A DNA stretch of 64,000 bases, from positions 16,332 through 80,331 of the forward strand of contig NZ_SIJK02000026.1 of assembly GCF_004762035.2 (NCBI RefSeq). The letters are read 5' to 3'. Position 1 is the stretch's first letter. Every line of letters begins with the position of its first letter. The DNA is from Candidatus Chloroploca mongolica (GTDB lineage: Bacteria > Chloroflexota > Chloroflexia > Chloroflexales > Chloroflexaceae). The position numbers and the translations under genes are program-made. The notes beneath the pieces are model-generated. The model did not search any database. It worked only from the letters and a program-made list of their open reading frames with translations, and was not told the origin of the DNA. Positions 30,925 to 39,877 of this stretch are shown here, piece after piece.

Positions 30925-32277
30925 TTAGAATTCCAGTTGATCGAGCACACTCCGCCGATGCTGGCGCCGCTTGAGCCGCCAATTGAGCATACTCTGGTCA
31001 TAACTGAGATAGAGCTGCCGCGCCAGGATGAGCGCAACCAGCGCACTGATCGTCGCAACCCCGAGATAGAGACTACGCCCCACCAGAGGAGCAAGCCAAC
31101 CCTGCTGCATCAGCAGCACCACCCCTCCTGTCACGAGACAACTCAGGATCGACCCCGCCGGATAGAGATAGCCCTCCATAAAGGTACTGACGCGACCACG
31201 GCGTTGATCAGGGATCAGGCCCTGGAAGGCCTGCCGCGCCGGCTGATCAATGCCCGTCAGCACGAGGCGGATGAGGTAGTTGCCAATGATGGCGCCGGTC
31301 AACATCAAGCCACCCACGGGCGCAATCCAGAAGAGCATAAGCAGCAACGCCAGGAACATACTGCCGGGCATCACAGCAAAAATCCCTTTGAACCCGGGTT
31401 GCTTGAGCAGCCAGGGCGTCAGGAAGGCCTGGATCACGAGCAGCACCGGAACGCTGGCGATTTTGAAAAGCCCATAAAAAGTCTGCAACTGGCCCGGGCC
31501 GGTATAGTGCGCCGCCAGGTCAACAAGAAATTGATACTGGATCGTATTGAGTGCAAACCCCATCAAAATCATGATGAGCGCAAGAAAGCGATAGGCCGGC
31601 ACCTCGCGGACAAACTCGAAGCCCTCTTTGACCATATCTCTCACGTGATCACCGGCCTCCGCAGAGGGTGGGGTCAGCGTCAGACGGGGGCGTATCACCG
31701 CGAGCGCCGCTGCCCCGAGCAACAGAAGCCCCCCATTGAGCAGCAGCAGCAGATGCGTCGCCTCACCAAGCCACTGACCAAGAGCGGCGGCCAGCGCATT
31801 GCCAACCACGCCACCGATAATCACCGACGCCGACAGGAGCGGGAAGAGCCGCTTGGCGGCAGCGACAGAAAAGAGGTCATTCGCGAGCGCCCAGACCAGC
31901 AAGGGCAGCAGTGTCCACTGCTGTTCGGTAAAGATCGCCAACAGGCCATAGGCAAGAAACGAAGGCACATCGGCGACAAAGAGCGCATACAACCCCAGAT
32001 AGACCAGGCTGGCCCCAAAAAAGAGGGCCACACCGAGCCAGATACGGTCAACGCGATCAACCACGAGCGCATAGAGACTCGACGTCACCATCGCCACCAG
32101 CATGACCATTGCCCAGACGACCAGGATCTGATCAACGCCCACCTGGCTCACAAAGCCACTCGTTGCAATCACCTCGCTCGACTCGAGCACCAGCGTATTC
32201 GTAAAGAGCAAAAAAGCCAGCAAGCCCACCCGTCCAAATTCACCAGGGAGGAGCAGTTGTCGTTTCAGCATAGGCAC
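30925..32277 (-). CDS. MFS/nucleotide-transporter-like 12-helix membrane protein
   Basis: 450 residues with about 12 helices. Features resembling Npt/ADP-ATP translocase-like MFS proteins include LFSVAAAKRLFPLLSASVIIGGVVGNALAA and GIDQPARQAFQGLIPDQRRGRV. The ORF starts at a GTG (32277), and an ATG two codons later has AGGTG just before it. The cytosolic tail is basic (RLKRRQHRRSV). The cargo is unknown; nucleotides or a small metabolite linked to the neighbouring adenylating enzyme are possibilities. Confidence 0.72.
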   Translation of the reverse strand: MPMLKRQLLLPGEFGRVGLLAFLLFTNTLVLESSEVIATSGFVSQVGVDQILVVWAMVMLVAMVTSSLYALVVDRVDRIWLGVALFFGASLVYLGLYALFVADVPSFLAYGLLAIFTEQQWTLLPLLVWALANDLFSVAAAKRLFPLLSASVIIGGVVGNALAAALGQWLGEATHLLLLLNGGLLLLGAAALAVIRPRLTLTPPSAEAGDHVRDMVKEGFEFVREVPAYRFLALIMILMGFALNTIQYQFLVDLAAHYTGPGQLQTFYGLFKIASVPVLLVIQAFLTPWLLKQPGFKGIFAVMPGSMFLALLLMLFWIAPVGGLMLTGAIIGNYLIRLVLTGIDQPARQAFQGLIPDQRRGRVSTFMEGYLYPAGSILSCLVTGGVVLLMQQGWLAPLVGRSLYLGVATISALVALILARQLYLSYDQSMLNWRLKRRQHRRSVLDQLEF

Positions 32278-32302
32278 CTGGCTTTAGATATGTCATATTC
32301 AA

Positions 32303-33457
32303 CTATTCGTTGGTCGAGGCAGGCTGCGCCTTGCCACGTTCACGCATCTCGCGGGCCTTTTGCTTCAGATCACGGAAAAAGTCAGTCTCAACAATCTCCT
32401 TGACCTGATCGGTGCGTTTATGTTCGTCAATCATGATCTGGAGTTCCTGCACATGCTTGCGCAGCTCCTGCTCGCGTTGGATCACCTCCTGAGCCATCGT
32501 GCCAAAGACCCGGCTCAACTGGGCAATCTCATCGTCACCTGCGGCTGCTTTCAACGTCTCGGCCTGGGCCACCGTGAGCGTATTCTTTTCCATCGCACGA
32601 GCGGCCTCGCTCAACTCAATCAGCGGCCTCGTCATACTCTGAGCCATCAACGCCGCATTCGTAATAATAAAGACCGTCGTCATCAGAATGGTAATCACCA
32701 ACTGAAAGAAAACACCGCCAAAGGCGCCTGCCCAACCTCCATTGAGGCGCGCATTTGCCTCAAGAAGAAAGAGGCTGAGCATAATGATCGGCACAGCCGC
32801 CGAGATCACAACGGTCAGCAAGACGCGCTGCATCAAACCAGCACGAAAGATCGCTGGCCCATAGAGGTGACGATACGCATAGTTAAAGAGCAGGATCGGC
32901 ACAATGACGGCCGCATAGATCCAATTAATCAGCACCAGAGGAAGATTGTCACGCGCCACCGTCTGCCAGATCGTCGTCTGATCCTCATAGACAAAGACAA
33001 ATGGATCGAGCACCGCCGCAAAGAGACCCGCCGTCACCACGGCAAGCGAGGTCAACCCGAGCGCTTTCAGCAAGCCTTCCCGCGTCTGATAACACCACTG
33101 ACGCAGCACGGCAAAACCAGGAATCAGGCCCAGCAGACCATTCGCAACTTGCCAGTTGATCTGCAGGCTCGCCGCAAGTGCCTGAGGCGAGGAAGCATCA
33201 AGGGGAAACTGGACGAACCCGGTGAGCGTATCAGCCAGCAGATTGCCCCCAAAGCCCACCACAAACCCGACCAGCGGGCCAAAGGCAAACCCGAAGAAGA
33301 TCGGGATCGCCACGCCAGGGCGCAGATTACCTGCAATCGCACTTGAACTCGTCGTCGCAAAGACGGTCACCCACGAGGTAGCAGCATAGAGGACAGCACC
33401 GAGAAGGGCCATCCGCACCAGAAACCACCATCCAGGTTGTATTGCAGGGCGATCCAT
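32303..33457 (-). CDS. ECF-S-like membrane domain fused to HAMP and coiled coil
   Basis: 384 residues. The first 190 residues form a membrane domain like ECF-transporter substrate-binding S components (GNLRPGVAIPIFFGFAFGP, VGFVVGFGGNLLADTLTGF). Two further helices lead to a HAMP domain (MTRPLIELSEAARAMEKN then DDEIAQLSRVFGTMAQEV) and a coiled coil ending VKEIVETDFFRDLKQKARE. There is no kinase or methyl-accepting domain. It looks like a small-molecule sensor built on a vitamin-uptake scaffold. The ATG at 33457 has GGGGAC eight nt upstream. Confidence 0.78.
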   Translation of the reverse strand: MDRPAIQPGWWFLVRMALLGAVLYAATSWVTVFATTSSSAIAGNLRPGVAIPIFFGFAFGPLVGFVVGFGGNLLADTLTGFVQFPLDASSPQALAASLQINWQVANGLLGLIPGFAVLRQWCYQTREGLLKALGLTSLAVVTAGLFAAVLDPFVFVYEDQTTIWQTVARDNLPLVLINWIYAAVIVPILLFNYAYRHLYGPAIFRAGLMQRVLLTVVISAAVPIIMLSLFLLEANARLNGGWAGAFGGVFFQLVITILMTTVFIITNAALMAQSMTRPLIELSEAARAMEKNTLTVAQAETLKAAAGDDEIAQLSRVFGTMAQEVIQREQELRKHVQELQIMIDEHKRTDQVKEIVETDFFRDLKQKAREMRERGKAQPASTNE

Positions 33458-33482
33458 CACGTCACGTCCCCTTGAAAGTTAT

Positions 33483-34247
33483 CTACGCGATGAGCAACGA
33501 TGCCAGCCGTTCGAGGCGCGCCGTCATTGGGTGGTCGGGATACTTCAAGACAAAAATGCCTGAACTCGACAAGACCATCATCTCGTCAGAGTGGGGCAGA
33601 ATTGCGCCGACACGACAGTTATAGGTCTGCTCGATCTTCTGCTGCACATGGTCAAAGTCAAAGACCGGCGGCACTTTGTTGACCACCAAGAGCAGATTGG
33701 GCACCTCAAGCTTGCGGGCAACCTCGACTGTCACACTGGTTCCCTGATAATCCTGGTTATCGGGGCGCATAATGATCGCCAGCGCATCCGAGATCGCAAT
33801 CGAGAGCAACGTCTCTTCATTGAGCCCGGGGTGGGTATCAATCATCAACACATCGAGTTGCAGGTCTTCGAGCAATTGTTGAAACCCATCATTGAGCAAG
33901 CCTACATCATAGCCCTCGCGGAGAATCTTGGCGATTTCACCTGCCTTGATACTCGACGGAATCAAGAAGACCTGCCCCTTGAGACCAGGCTTGAACTGTT
34001 GCAAAATCGAGGTCACATCCATCGCCGCGTCTTTAATTTCGCACTTCCCCCAGAGATAATCGTTCAGCGAGCGGCTGATATGCTCTTCATCCAGGCCAAA
34101 GAGCACATGGATGCCCGGTGACTGAATATCAGTGTCCACCACCCCAACCCGTAGGCCACGCTGGGCCAGGAGTGCGGTGATATTCGCCGTCGTATTCGAT
34201 TTACCGGTGCCACCACGAAACGAGTGGATCGAGATAATCTTTGACAT
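33483..34247 (-). CDS. MinD/ParA-like ATPase 1
   Basis: 254 residues. The P-loop is FRGGTGKSNTTAN, with Arg in place of the deviant-Walker signature Lys. Walker A' is VVDTDIQSPG and Walker B LMIDTHPGLNEET. The C-terminus SGIFVLKYPDHPMTARLERLA resembles the membrane-targeting helix region of MinD-like proteins but is only weakly amphipathic. Such ATPases position protein complexes or act as ATP-dependent switches. It lies 27 nt after a paralogue of similar length, suggesting a heterodimer. The start has AAGGG upstream. Confidence 0.88.
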   Translation of the reverse strand: MSKIISIHSFRGGTGKSNTTANITALLAQRGLRVGVVDTDIQSPGIHVLFGLDEEHISRSLNDYLWGKCEIKDAAMDVTSILQQFKPGLKGQVFLIPSSIKAGEIAKILREGYDVGLLNDGFQQLLEDLQLDVLMIDTHPGLNEETLLSIAISDALAIIMRPDNQDYQGTSVTVEVARKLEVPNLLLVVNKVPPVFDFDHVQQKIEQTYNCRVGAILPHSDEMMVLSSSGIFVLKYPDHPMTARLERLASLLIA

Positions 34248-34274
34248 TGGTTGCCCTTCTCTGTTTCACTATGA

Positions 34275-35099
34275 TCAACCGGGCGGTTGTTCGATGGCCT
34301 GGAGCGGATCAACGCGGGTGAGCAAGGCCTCGGCGAGATGTTCAAACACACGGGTGATGGCATGCTCGGGATAGCGCAGCACAAAGAGGTCGGCACTCCC
34401 CAGCGCGGCAAGTTCGGGATGATAAGGAAGCAACGCCAGCACAGGATGGTGGTAGGTCTGAGCTAACTCTTGGCTGACCCGTACCGGATCAAAAAGCGTA
34501 CTAATCTGATTGACCACCTGCACAATCTGCGGTACCCGCAGCGTCTCGGCAATATCAACCGCCACCGCCGTCCCCGCATAATCGGGCTGATCAAGCCCAA
34601 GCACCACTACCAGCGTCTGGGCAACGGCCAGCGAATGCATCGCCAGCATGCTCTCTTCTTGAATGCCGGCATGCGTATCAATCAAGAGTGTGTCAAGCTG
34701 CAACGCCTCTGCCGTCGCGATCAGATCATCAGTGATCCGCTCGATACGAAAGCCGGTCTGCAACAAGGCTGCCCGATCACGAAGCCGTGGACTGGCCGGC
34801 ATCAGCCAGATGGAACCTGCCTGAGGCATGATAACAGACGCAGGCGCAAGCTGCCAGTTGGGGGTAACATCATACCAGGCCTCCAGGCCTTCGCAGCGCT
34901 CAAGCAAGAAGTCGTTGAGGGTGGAGCCAATGGCTTTCGCCCCGAGTCGAAAAAAGGAGGTCAACCCACCCTCCTGCACATTGGCATCAAGCAGGCCAAC
35001 CCGTTGACCACGCCGAGCGAGCAGGGCGGCTGTATTGGCGGCGAGCGTCGATTTGCCGATACCCGCACGTGCCGAATGAAAGACGACACACTCAATCAT
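34275..35099 (-). CDS. MinD/ParA-like ATPase 2
   Basis: 274 residues, paralogous to the preceding entry along its whole length (SLNDYLWGKCE against TLNDFLLERCE; FVLKYPDHPMTARLERLA against FVLRYPEHAITRVFEHLA). The P-loop is SARAGIGKSTLAAN, again with Arg at the signature position and with the first Gly changed to Ala. Walker B is LLIDTHAGIQEES. An upstream TTG (35102) opens the frame; ATG 35099 with GGGAG is preferred. The divergence between the two suggests distinct roles rather than a recent duplication. Confidence 0.86.
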   Translation of the reverse strand: MIECVVFHSARAGIGKSTLAANTAALLARRGQRVGLLDANVQEGGLTSFFRLGAKAIGSTLNDFLLERCEGLEAWYDVTPNWQLAPASVIMPQAGSIWLMPASPRLRDRAALLQTGFRIERITDDLIATAEALQLDTLLIDTHAGIQEESMLAMHSLAVAQTLVVVLGLDQPDYAGTAVAVDIAETLRVPQIVQVVNQISTLFDPVRVSQELAQTYHHPVLALLPYHPELAALGSADLFVLRYPEHAITRVFEHLAEALLTRVDPLQAIEQPPG

Positions 35100-35140
35100 C
35101 AATGCACAGTCTCCCTTTGGGGATGGATCATGATCAAGCC

Positions 35141-36403
35141 TCAGGAAGCGATCCGTTGAATCGCCAGCATGGTAATGTCATCGAACTGGTCAGCACTGGC
35201 AATATGGGCCTGGAGATTGCGTTCGAACCGATCGAGCACCTCGGTCGCCGACGCGGCTGGCTGGGCCAGGAGTTGGAGCAGGCGCTTTTCGCCAAAGAAC
35301 TGGCGCTCGGGGTTACGGGCATCAGTGACCCCGTCACTATAACAGAAGAGGATCTCGCCCGGCTCGATCTGGGCATGGGCAATGTTAAAATCGGCCCCGG
35401 GGATCAAGCCTACCGCCGGCCCGGTCATCGCAAGTTTCGTGCGGATCCCATCAGGACCAACGATCAACGGCGGACAATGGCCCCCGTTCGCATAGATCAG
35501 CGCACCGGTCACTGGATCAAAGACGCCGAAAAAGAGCGTGACGAACATATTCATATCCAGATGGTTGTCGGTGATATAGTTGTTCGTCAGTACCATCGCA
35601 TTCTTGAGCGAGGCCGCCCCAATCGTTGGGAGAGCCTGCCGCCCCTTTTCGCGCCGCGAGACAGGAGCAAAGGCATCCCCCGAACCCCCAAGCACGTTGG
35701 TCCAGTCACTCAAGCTATAGTGCTGCTGGGCAAAAGCCCGCACCAGGCTGCGCGACAAAGACATAAAGAGCGCGGCTCCAACCCCCTTGTCACACACATC
35801 GGCAATCACAAAGCCAACGCGCCGATTCTGGGTGAGCATGAAAGCATCATAAAAATCGCCCGCTACTTCACGCGCCGGATGAAATCGTGCAGCGATCTCC
35901 CACCCTGTGAGTTGCGGCAACTGACTCGGCAGAAAACCGAGCTGGATCTGGCGGGCAATCTGGACATCACGCTCGATCTTCAACAAGGTCTCTTGCTGAT
36001 CATCATTCTGTTGATGTTCAAGCAAGGTGCGTTGTGCCAGCATGCCCTGCACCCGCGCCTTGACGACCGGGGGCAAGCACGAAGCCGGGATATAATCAAT
36101 GGCCCCCATCTCGAAACAGCGTACAAGGCCAGGGTCACTATCATCAGGCGCAATCATGAGCACCGGTGTCATCATAAGCGCACCAGTGGCACGCATCCGA
36201 TCCAGAACCTGGTAGCTATTGATCGCCCCCCATAAACCAAGCTCAAGCAGCGCCAGATCAAAACGCTGGGTCTTTAATAAATCAAGCGCTGCGCGTCCAT
36301 TGTCGAGGGCCGTCACAACATAACCGAGGGTTTCAAGCTGGCCGCGGAGCAGATTGCGTCGCTCGGCTTGTTCGTCAATGATCAGGATCGTCTGGGCCGC
36401 CAT
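35141..36403 (-). CDS. PP2C (RsbU-like) phosphatase with N-terminal pseudo-receiver
   Basis: 420 residues. Residues 1-120 have the response-regulator fold (TILIIDEQAERRNLL), but the phospho-acceptor Asp is Glu54 (LALLELGLW) and the usual KP motif is IPASC, so normal phosphorylation is unlikely. A helical linker (IERDVQIARQIQLGFLPS) precedes the SpoIIE/PP2C domain, whose metal ligands are kept (VAGDFYDAF, IADVCDKGVGAALFM, GHCPPL, CYSDGVTDA, DDITML). It should dephosphorylate the STAS proteins encoded nearby. The ATG at 36403 has GGTGGAG upstream. Confidence 0.9.
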   Translation of the reverse strand: MAAQTILIIDEQAERRNLLRGQLETLGYVVTALDNGRAALDLLKTQRFDLALLELGLWGAINSYQVLDRMRATGALMMTPVLMIAPDDSDPGLVRCFEMGAIDYIPASCLPPVVKARVQGMLAQRTLLEHQQNDDQQETLLKIERDVQIARQIQLGFLPSQLPQLTGWEIAARFHPAREVAGDFYDAFMLTQNRRVGFVIADVCDKGVGAALFMSLSRSLVRAFAQQHYSLSDWTNVLGGSGDAFAPVSRREKGRQALPTIGAASLKNAMVLTNNYITDNHLDMNMFVTLFFGVFDPVTGALIYANGGHCPPLIVGPDGIRTKLAMTGPAVGLIPGADFNIAHAQIEPGEILFCYSDGVTDARNPERQFFGEKRLLQLLAQPAASATEVLDRFERNLQAHIASADQFDDITMLAIQRIAS

Positions 36404-36413
36404 AGCTCCACCC

Positions 36414-36836
36414 TTATGCTTGTAGAGGCCGATACATGACAAAAATATTGCGGTTCATCTGATCAACATATTCGTAGTTAAAGTGATCGACTCCTTTGAG
36501 CGCGAGATAGACCCCGAGACCACCAATGTTCCGCTCTTCGAGGGGGCGATCCAGATCTTCGGGTTCGGGCCGTTCGCGGGGGTCAAAGGGTCGCGCCCGA
36601 TCTTCCAGGATGATGGTCAATTTGTCAGCTTCAATCGCCGACCGCACGGTCACGTCACCCGTAAGCCCGACCTCGGTGTGGCCGTAGTTAATAATATTCG
36701 TCATAATCTCGTCAACGGCCAGGCGCAGCCGATAGGCCGCTTTGCGGTCAAGCCCGGCCTGAGATGCTGCCTCAACCACATATTTGCCGACATCATCCAG
36801 TGAATCAAGATCGGCTGGTACAGTGAGCACGTGCAT
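36414..36836 (-). CDS. RsbW-like anti-sigma/serine kinase ATPase
   Basis: 140 residues, one GHKL ATPase domain. The N box is LRLAVDEIMTNIINYGH, the G1-like region EDRARPFDPR, and the G2 region NIGGLGVYLALKGVD. In partner-switching systems such a protein phosphorylates a STAS antagonist and binds a target such as a sigma factor. No sigma factor is encoded in this operon, so the output may be another protein. It is followed after 10 nt by the phosphatase gene. Confidence 0.88.
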   Translation of the reverse strand: MHVLTVPADLDSLDDVGKYVVEAASQAGLDRKAAYRLRLAVDEIMTNIINYGHTEVGLTGDVTVRSAIEADKLTIILEDRARPFDPRERPEPEDLDRPLEERNIGGLGVYLALKGVDHFNYEYVDQMNRNIFVMYRPLQA

Positions 36837-36929
36837 AGGTTGCTCTCTTGAGCGAGGCTACCCCAGGTGACCACACCGGCGCAGCCTCCACTCGGTATCG
36901 CTCACGCAGCAAGCGTCGTCGCATTGCCC

Positions 36930-37253
36930 TTACGCTTCATCATAGCTTTCGACCATGATCACGCTGTTGTGAAAGCCGGTCATCGTGATTGTTTCGGCGA
37001 CCGTCTCTTGCACGCTAACCATATAAATATCGACATTCGCACCCATTTTCTGCTTGGCAAAAGCAAGCGAACGAAGTCCCGCACTCGCCATGTATTCTAA
37101 TTCGCTCATAAAGAGCACAAGGCGCGTGACCTTGGCCGCAGCGGCTTCTTCGATCTTCGCCCGAAATTGCGGGGCGACCGCAGCGTCCAGTTCGCCAGCC
37201 AGCGTGATATGGGCAACCTCGTTGTTCAGGGTGAGGGTACAAGTAAAGGCCAT
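36930..37253 (-). CDS. STAS-domain anti-anti-sigma-like protein 1
   Basis: 107 residues from the Met at 37253 (AAGGAAG upstream); the frame opens at 37268. The STAS fold is shown by AHITLAGELDAAVAP and the switch loop FMSELEYMASAGLRSLAF. The phosphorylatable Ser before AGL is kept, while the usual Asp just before it is Ala. It lies between glgX and the kinase gene. Confidence 0.85.
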   Translation of the reverse strand: MAFTCTLTLNNEVAHITLAGELDAAVAPQFRAKIEEAAAAKVTRLVLFMSELEYMASAGLRSLAFAKQKMGANVDIYMVSVQETVAETITMTGFHNSVIMVESYDEA

Positions 37254-37264
37254 GGTTCTTCCTT

Positions 37265-39391
37265 TCATTCGTGTCCAACCAGAATGACCACACTCCGTCC
37301 GCCAACCAGCAGTTCGTGCTGCGGCTCAAGCCGTGGTTCGCTGCCGGGTTCATACGCATCAGGGACAGCCCCCGTATTGGCAAAGAGATGCCAATGCATC
37401 CCTTCGGGCAGACCGGGCAACTCAAATGGCAACGCATCCCAATACATATTCGCCGCCACATAGATATAGTTGTCAGTGACCGTCCCGCTCTTCGCATGTT
37501 TGCCGCAGAGCATAAAGGCGATGATGCGACTCGTGCCCGACCAGTCGGCCTGCCAGGCGCGGGTCCCGTGCCAGGTAATGTCGGCATACCCGCTGCCAAC
37601 ATAGTCGTAGTTGCGCAGGTGCTCGCGGTTGCGCAGGACAGGATGGGCATGCCGAAAGGCAATGCACCGCTGGACAAAGCGCAACAGTTCGGCATTGCGT
37701 TCGACCAATCCCCAGTCAAGCCAGTTTAGCTCGTTGTCCTGGCAATAGGTGTTATTGTTGCCCTGCTGGCTATGCCCAATCTCGTCACCCATGAGGAACA
37801 TCGGTACCCCATGGCTCACCAGCAGCAGCGCAAAGGCGTTCTTCATCTGACGCATCCGCAGGGCATTGACCTCGGGGTCATCAGTTGGCCCCTCGACCCC
37901 ACAGTTCCAGCTATGGTCGTCGTTGCCCCCATCGGTATTGCCCCAGCCATTGGCCTCGTTGTGCTTGTCGTTATACGAGACCAGATCGGCAAGGGTGAAA
38001 CCATCGTGGCAACAGAAGAAATTGACCGACGCGGTCGGCCCACGCCACGCATACAGGTCAGGAGAACCCTGAAGGCGCTGGGCGACGGCGCCGATGAGAT
38101 CCATATCGCCCTTGAGAAAGCGGCGCATATCGTCGCGATACTTGCCGTTCCACTCGGCCCAGCGCCCATACGCGGGGAAGGAACCGACCTGGTAGAGACC
38201 ACCGGCGTCCCAGGCTTCGGCGATCAATTCACACTTGGCCAGGATCGGGTCATACGCCAGGCTCTCTAGCAACGGCGGGTTTGAGAGCGGAATGCCAATC
38301 GGGTCACGCCCCAGAATGGCTGCCAGGTCAAACCGGAAACCATCAATATGGTATTCCGACGCCCAGTAGCGCAGACAGTCGAGCACCATGTTGCGCACGA
38401 GCGGATTGTTGCAGTTCAACGTATTGCCGGTACCACTGAAGTTCCAGTAGTAACCATCGGGCGTGAGCATATAGTAGGTTTTGTTATCAATGCCACGAAA
38501 CGAGATCATCGGCCCCATTTCGTTGCCCTCGGCGGTGTGGTTAAAGACGACATCAAGCAAGACCTGAATGCCATTGGCGTGCAACTCACGCACAAGCGCT
38601 TTGAACTCGTCGACTTGCATGCCCAGCCGCCCGGTTGCCGCATATGCCGCTTTGGGGGCAAAAAAGCCGACCGTGCTATAGCCCCAGTAGTTCAACAGAA
38701 GCTTGTCCTCTTCCCAGGGATGAGGACGGCTCCCGTCAAATTCATCAAACTCGTAGATTGGCAGCAATTCGACGCAGTTGACCCCCAGCGCTTTGAGATA
38801 GGGGATCTTCTCGCGAATGGCGGCGAAGGTACCAGGGTGCTTGACGCCCGACGAAGCATGACGAGTAAAACCGCGCACATGCATCTCGTAGATCACCATG
38901 TCTTCGCTGGGAATCTGCAACGGGCGGTCGCCCTGCCAGTCAAAATCATCAAAGGTGAGTCGGCCCCGATAGTGATAGATATTGTTCCAATCGGGAGGCA
39001 CACCCCAGACATCACGCCCGCCAATCGCCTTGGCATACGGATCGAGCAGAATCTTGCTCTGGTCAAACCGATGGCCGACCGACGGATCAAACGGGCCATC
39101 CATGCGATAGCCATACTCGATATTTTCATAGTCAAGATCAAAGACTACCATCGCATAGACATTGCCAATCCGAAACTCCTCGGCAAAGGGAATCTCGGCA
39201 TAAGGTTGCGGCTGACCCTTGACAAACAGCACCAGGGTACATGCCGTCGCATGACTCGAATAGATCGAAAAATTGACGCCGCCCGGCACCAGCGTTGCGC
39301 CAAACGGCAAGGGCTTGCCGGGACGCAACCTGAAGCCATTGTAGGTATGGGTCGGATTAATATCAATGCGTTGCAGATCTGCATTACTCAT
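37265..39391 (-). CDS. glgX: Glycogen debranching enzyme (GlgX/isoamylase family)
   Basis: 708 residues. An N-terminal CBM48-like domain (PLPFGATLVPGGVNFSIYSSHA) precedes the GH13 barrel: VNCVELLPIYEFDEFD, LDVVFNHTAEGNE, DGFRFDLAAI with the nucleophile Asp, LIAEAWDAGGLYQVG with the acid Glu, and FCCHDGFTLADL with the third carboxylate. It removes alpha-1,6 branches of glycogen. The gene sits inside a partner-switching operon, 22 nt after one STAS gene and 11 nt before another, which ties glycogen use to the signalling output. Confidence 0.94.
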   Translation of the reverse strand: MSNADLQRIDINPTHTYNGFRLRPGKPLPFGATLVPGGVNFSIYSSHATACTLVLFVKGQPQPYAEIPFAEEFRIGNVYAMVVFDLDYENIEYGYRMDGPFDPSVGHRFDQSKILLDPYAKAIGGRDVWGVPPDWNNIYHYRGRLTFDDFDWQGDRPLQIPSEDMVIYEMHVRGFTRHASSGVKHPGTFAAIREKIPYLKALGVNCVELLPIYEFDEFDGSRPHPWEEDKLLLNYWGYSTVGFFAPKAAYAATGRLGMQVDEFKALVRELHANGIQVLLDVVFNHTAEGNEMGPMISFRGIDNKTYYMLTPDGYYWNFSGTGNTLNCNNPLVRNMVLDCLRYWASEYHIDGFRFDLAAILGRDPIGIPLSNPPLLESLAYDPILAKCELIAEAWDAGGLYQVGSFPAYGRWAEWNGKYRDDMRRFLKGDMDLIGAVAQRLQGSPDLYAWRGPTASVNFFCCHDGFTLADLVSYNDKHNEANGWGNTDGGNDDHSWNCGVEGPTDDPEVNALRMRQMKNAFALLLVSHGVPMFLMGDEIGHSQQGNNNTYCQDNELNWLDWGLVERNAELLRFVQRCIAFRHAHPVLRNREHLRNYDYVGSGYADITWHGTRAWQADWSGTSRIIAFMLCGKHAKSGTVTDNYIYVAANMYWDALPFELPGLPEGMHWHLFANTGAVPDAYEPGSEPRLEPQHELLVGGRSVVILVGHE

Positions 39392-39413
39392 GAGCGTCCC
39401 TTTGCCTCAAGCG

Positions 39414-39749
39414 TTACTGACCGAGCGCTGCCTCAGCCGCCTCGACGGTGTCGTAGACCGTAAAGTAGGTCAAAAAACCGGTGGCCGACATCGTATCCTG
39501 CAGATCCTCTGAAAGCCCGGCCAGCGCAAGCGTTGCACCCGTGCCGGTGGCCTGACGATAGAGCAAGAGCATCAGCCGTAGACCGGCGCTCGACATATAG
39601 GTCACCTGGCTCATATCGAGCAGCACACGACTACCCCCTTGACAGAGCGGCACAATCCGCTCTTGAGCCGTCGGCGCAGTCTTGCCATCAAGTTCGCCCA
39701 CAAGTGTGGCAAGGGTAAGCTGGTTGCGTGTCGTAATCGTGATTTCCAT
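39414..39749 (-). CDS. STAS-domain anti-anti-sigma-like protein 2
   Basis: 111 residues from the Met at 39749 (AGGAG just upstream); an open frame reaches 39797. The STAS loop is LDMSQVTYMSSAGLRLMLLL, with Ser before AGL at the phosphorylation position and Ser in place of the preceding Asp. It differs clearly from STAS protein 1, so one kinase may control two targets. Confidence 0.87.
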   Translation of the reverse strand: MEITITTRNQLTLATLVGELDGKTAPTAQERIVPLCQGGSRVLLDMSQVTYMSSAGLRLMLLLYRQATGTGATLALAGLSEDLQDTMSATGFLTYFTVYDTVEAAEAALGQ

Positions 39750-39877
39750 GAGACTCCTATACATTGAGGGCTGACACCCTGCAATCCGGTGCTTCACCGG
39801 TCACACAAGCGAGCCACGCTGACGTGTGCGACCAGTGAACCAAAGGCCTGAGGGCCAACCCCCAGCCGGTCAGAGGC

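Noticed and set aside
30937..32403. 488-codon plus-strand frame opposite the Npt/MFS-like gene
   Set aside because: It consists of Gln, His, Arg and Asp runs typical of the antisense of a membrane protein gene and has no start context.
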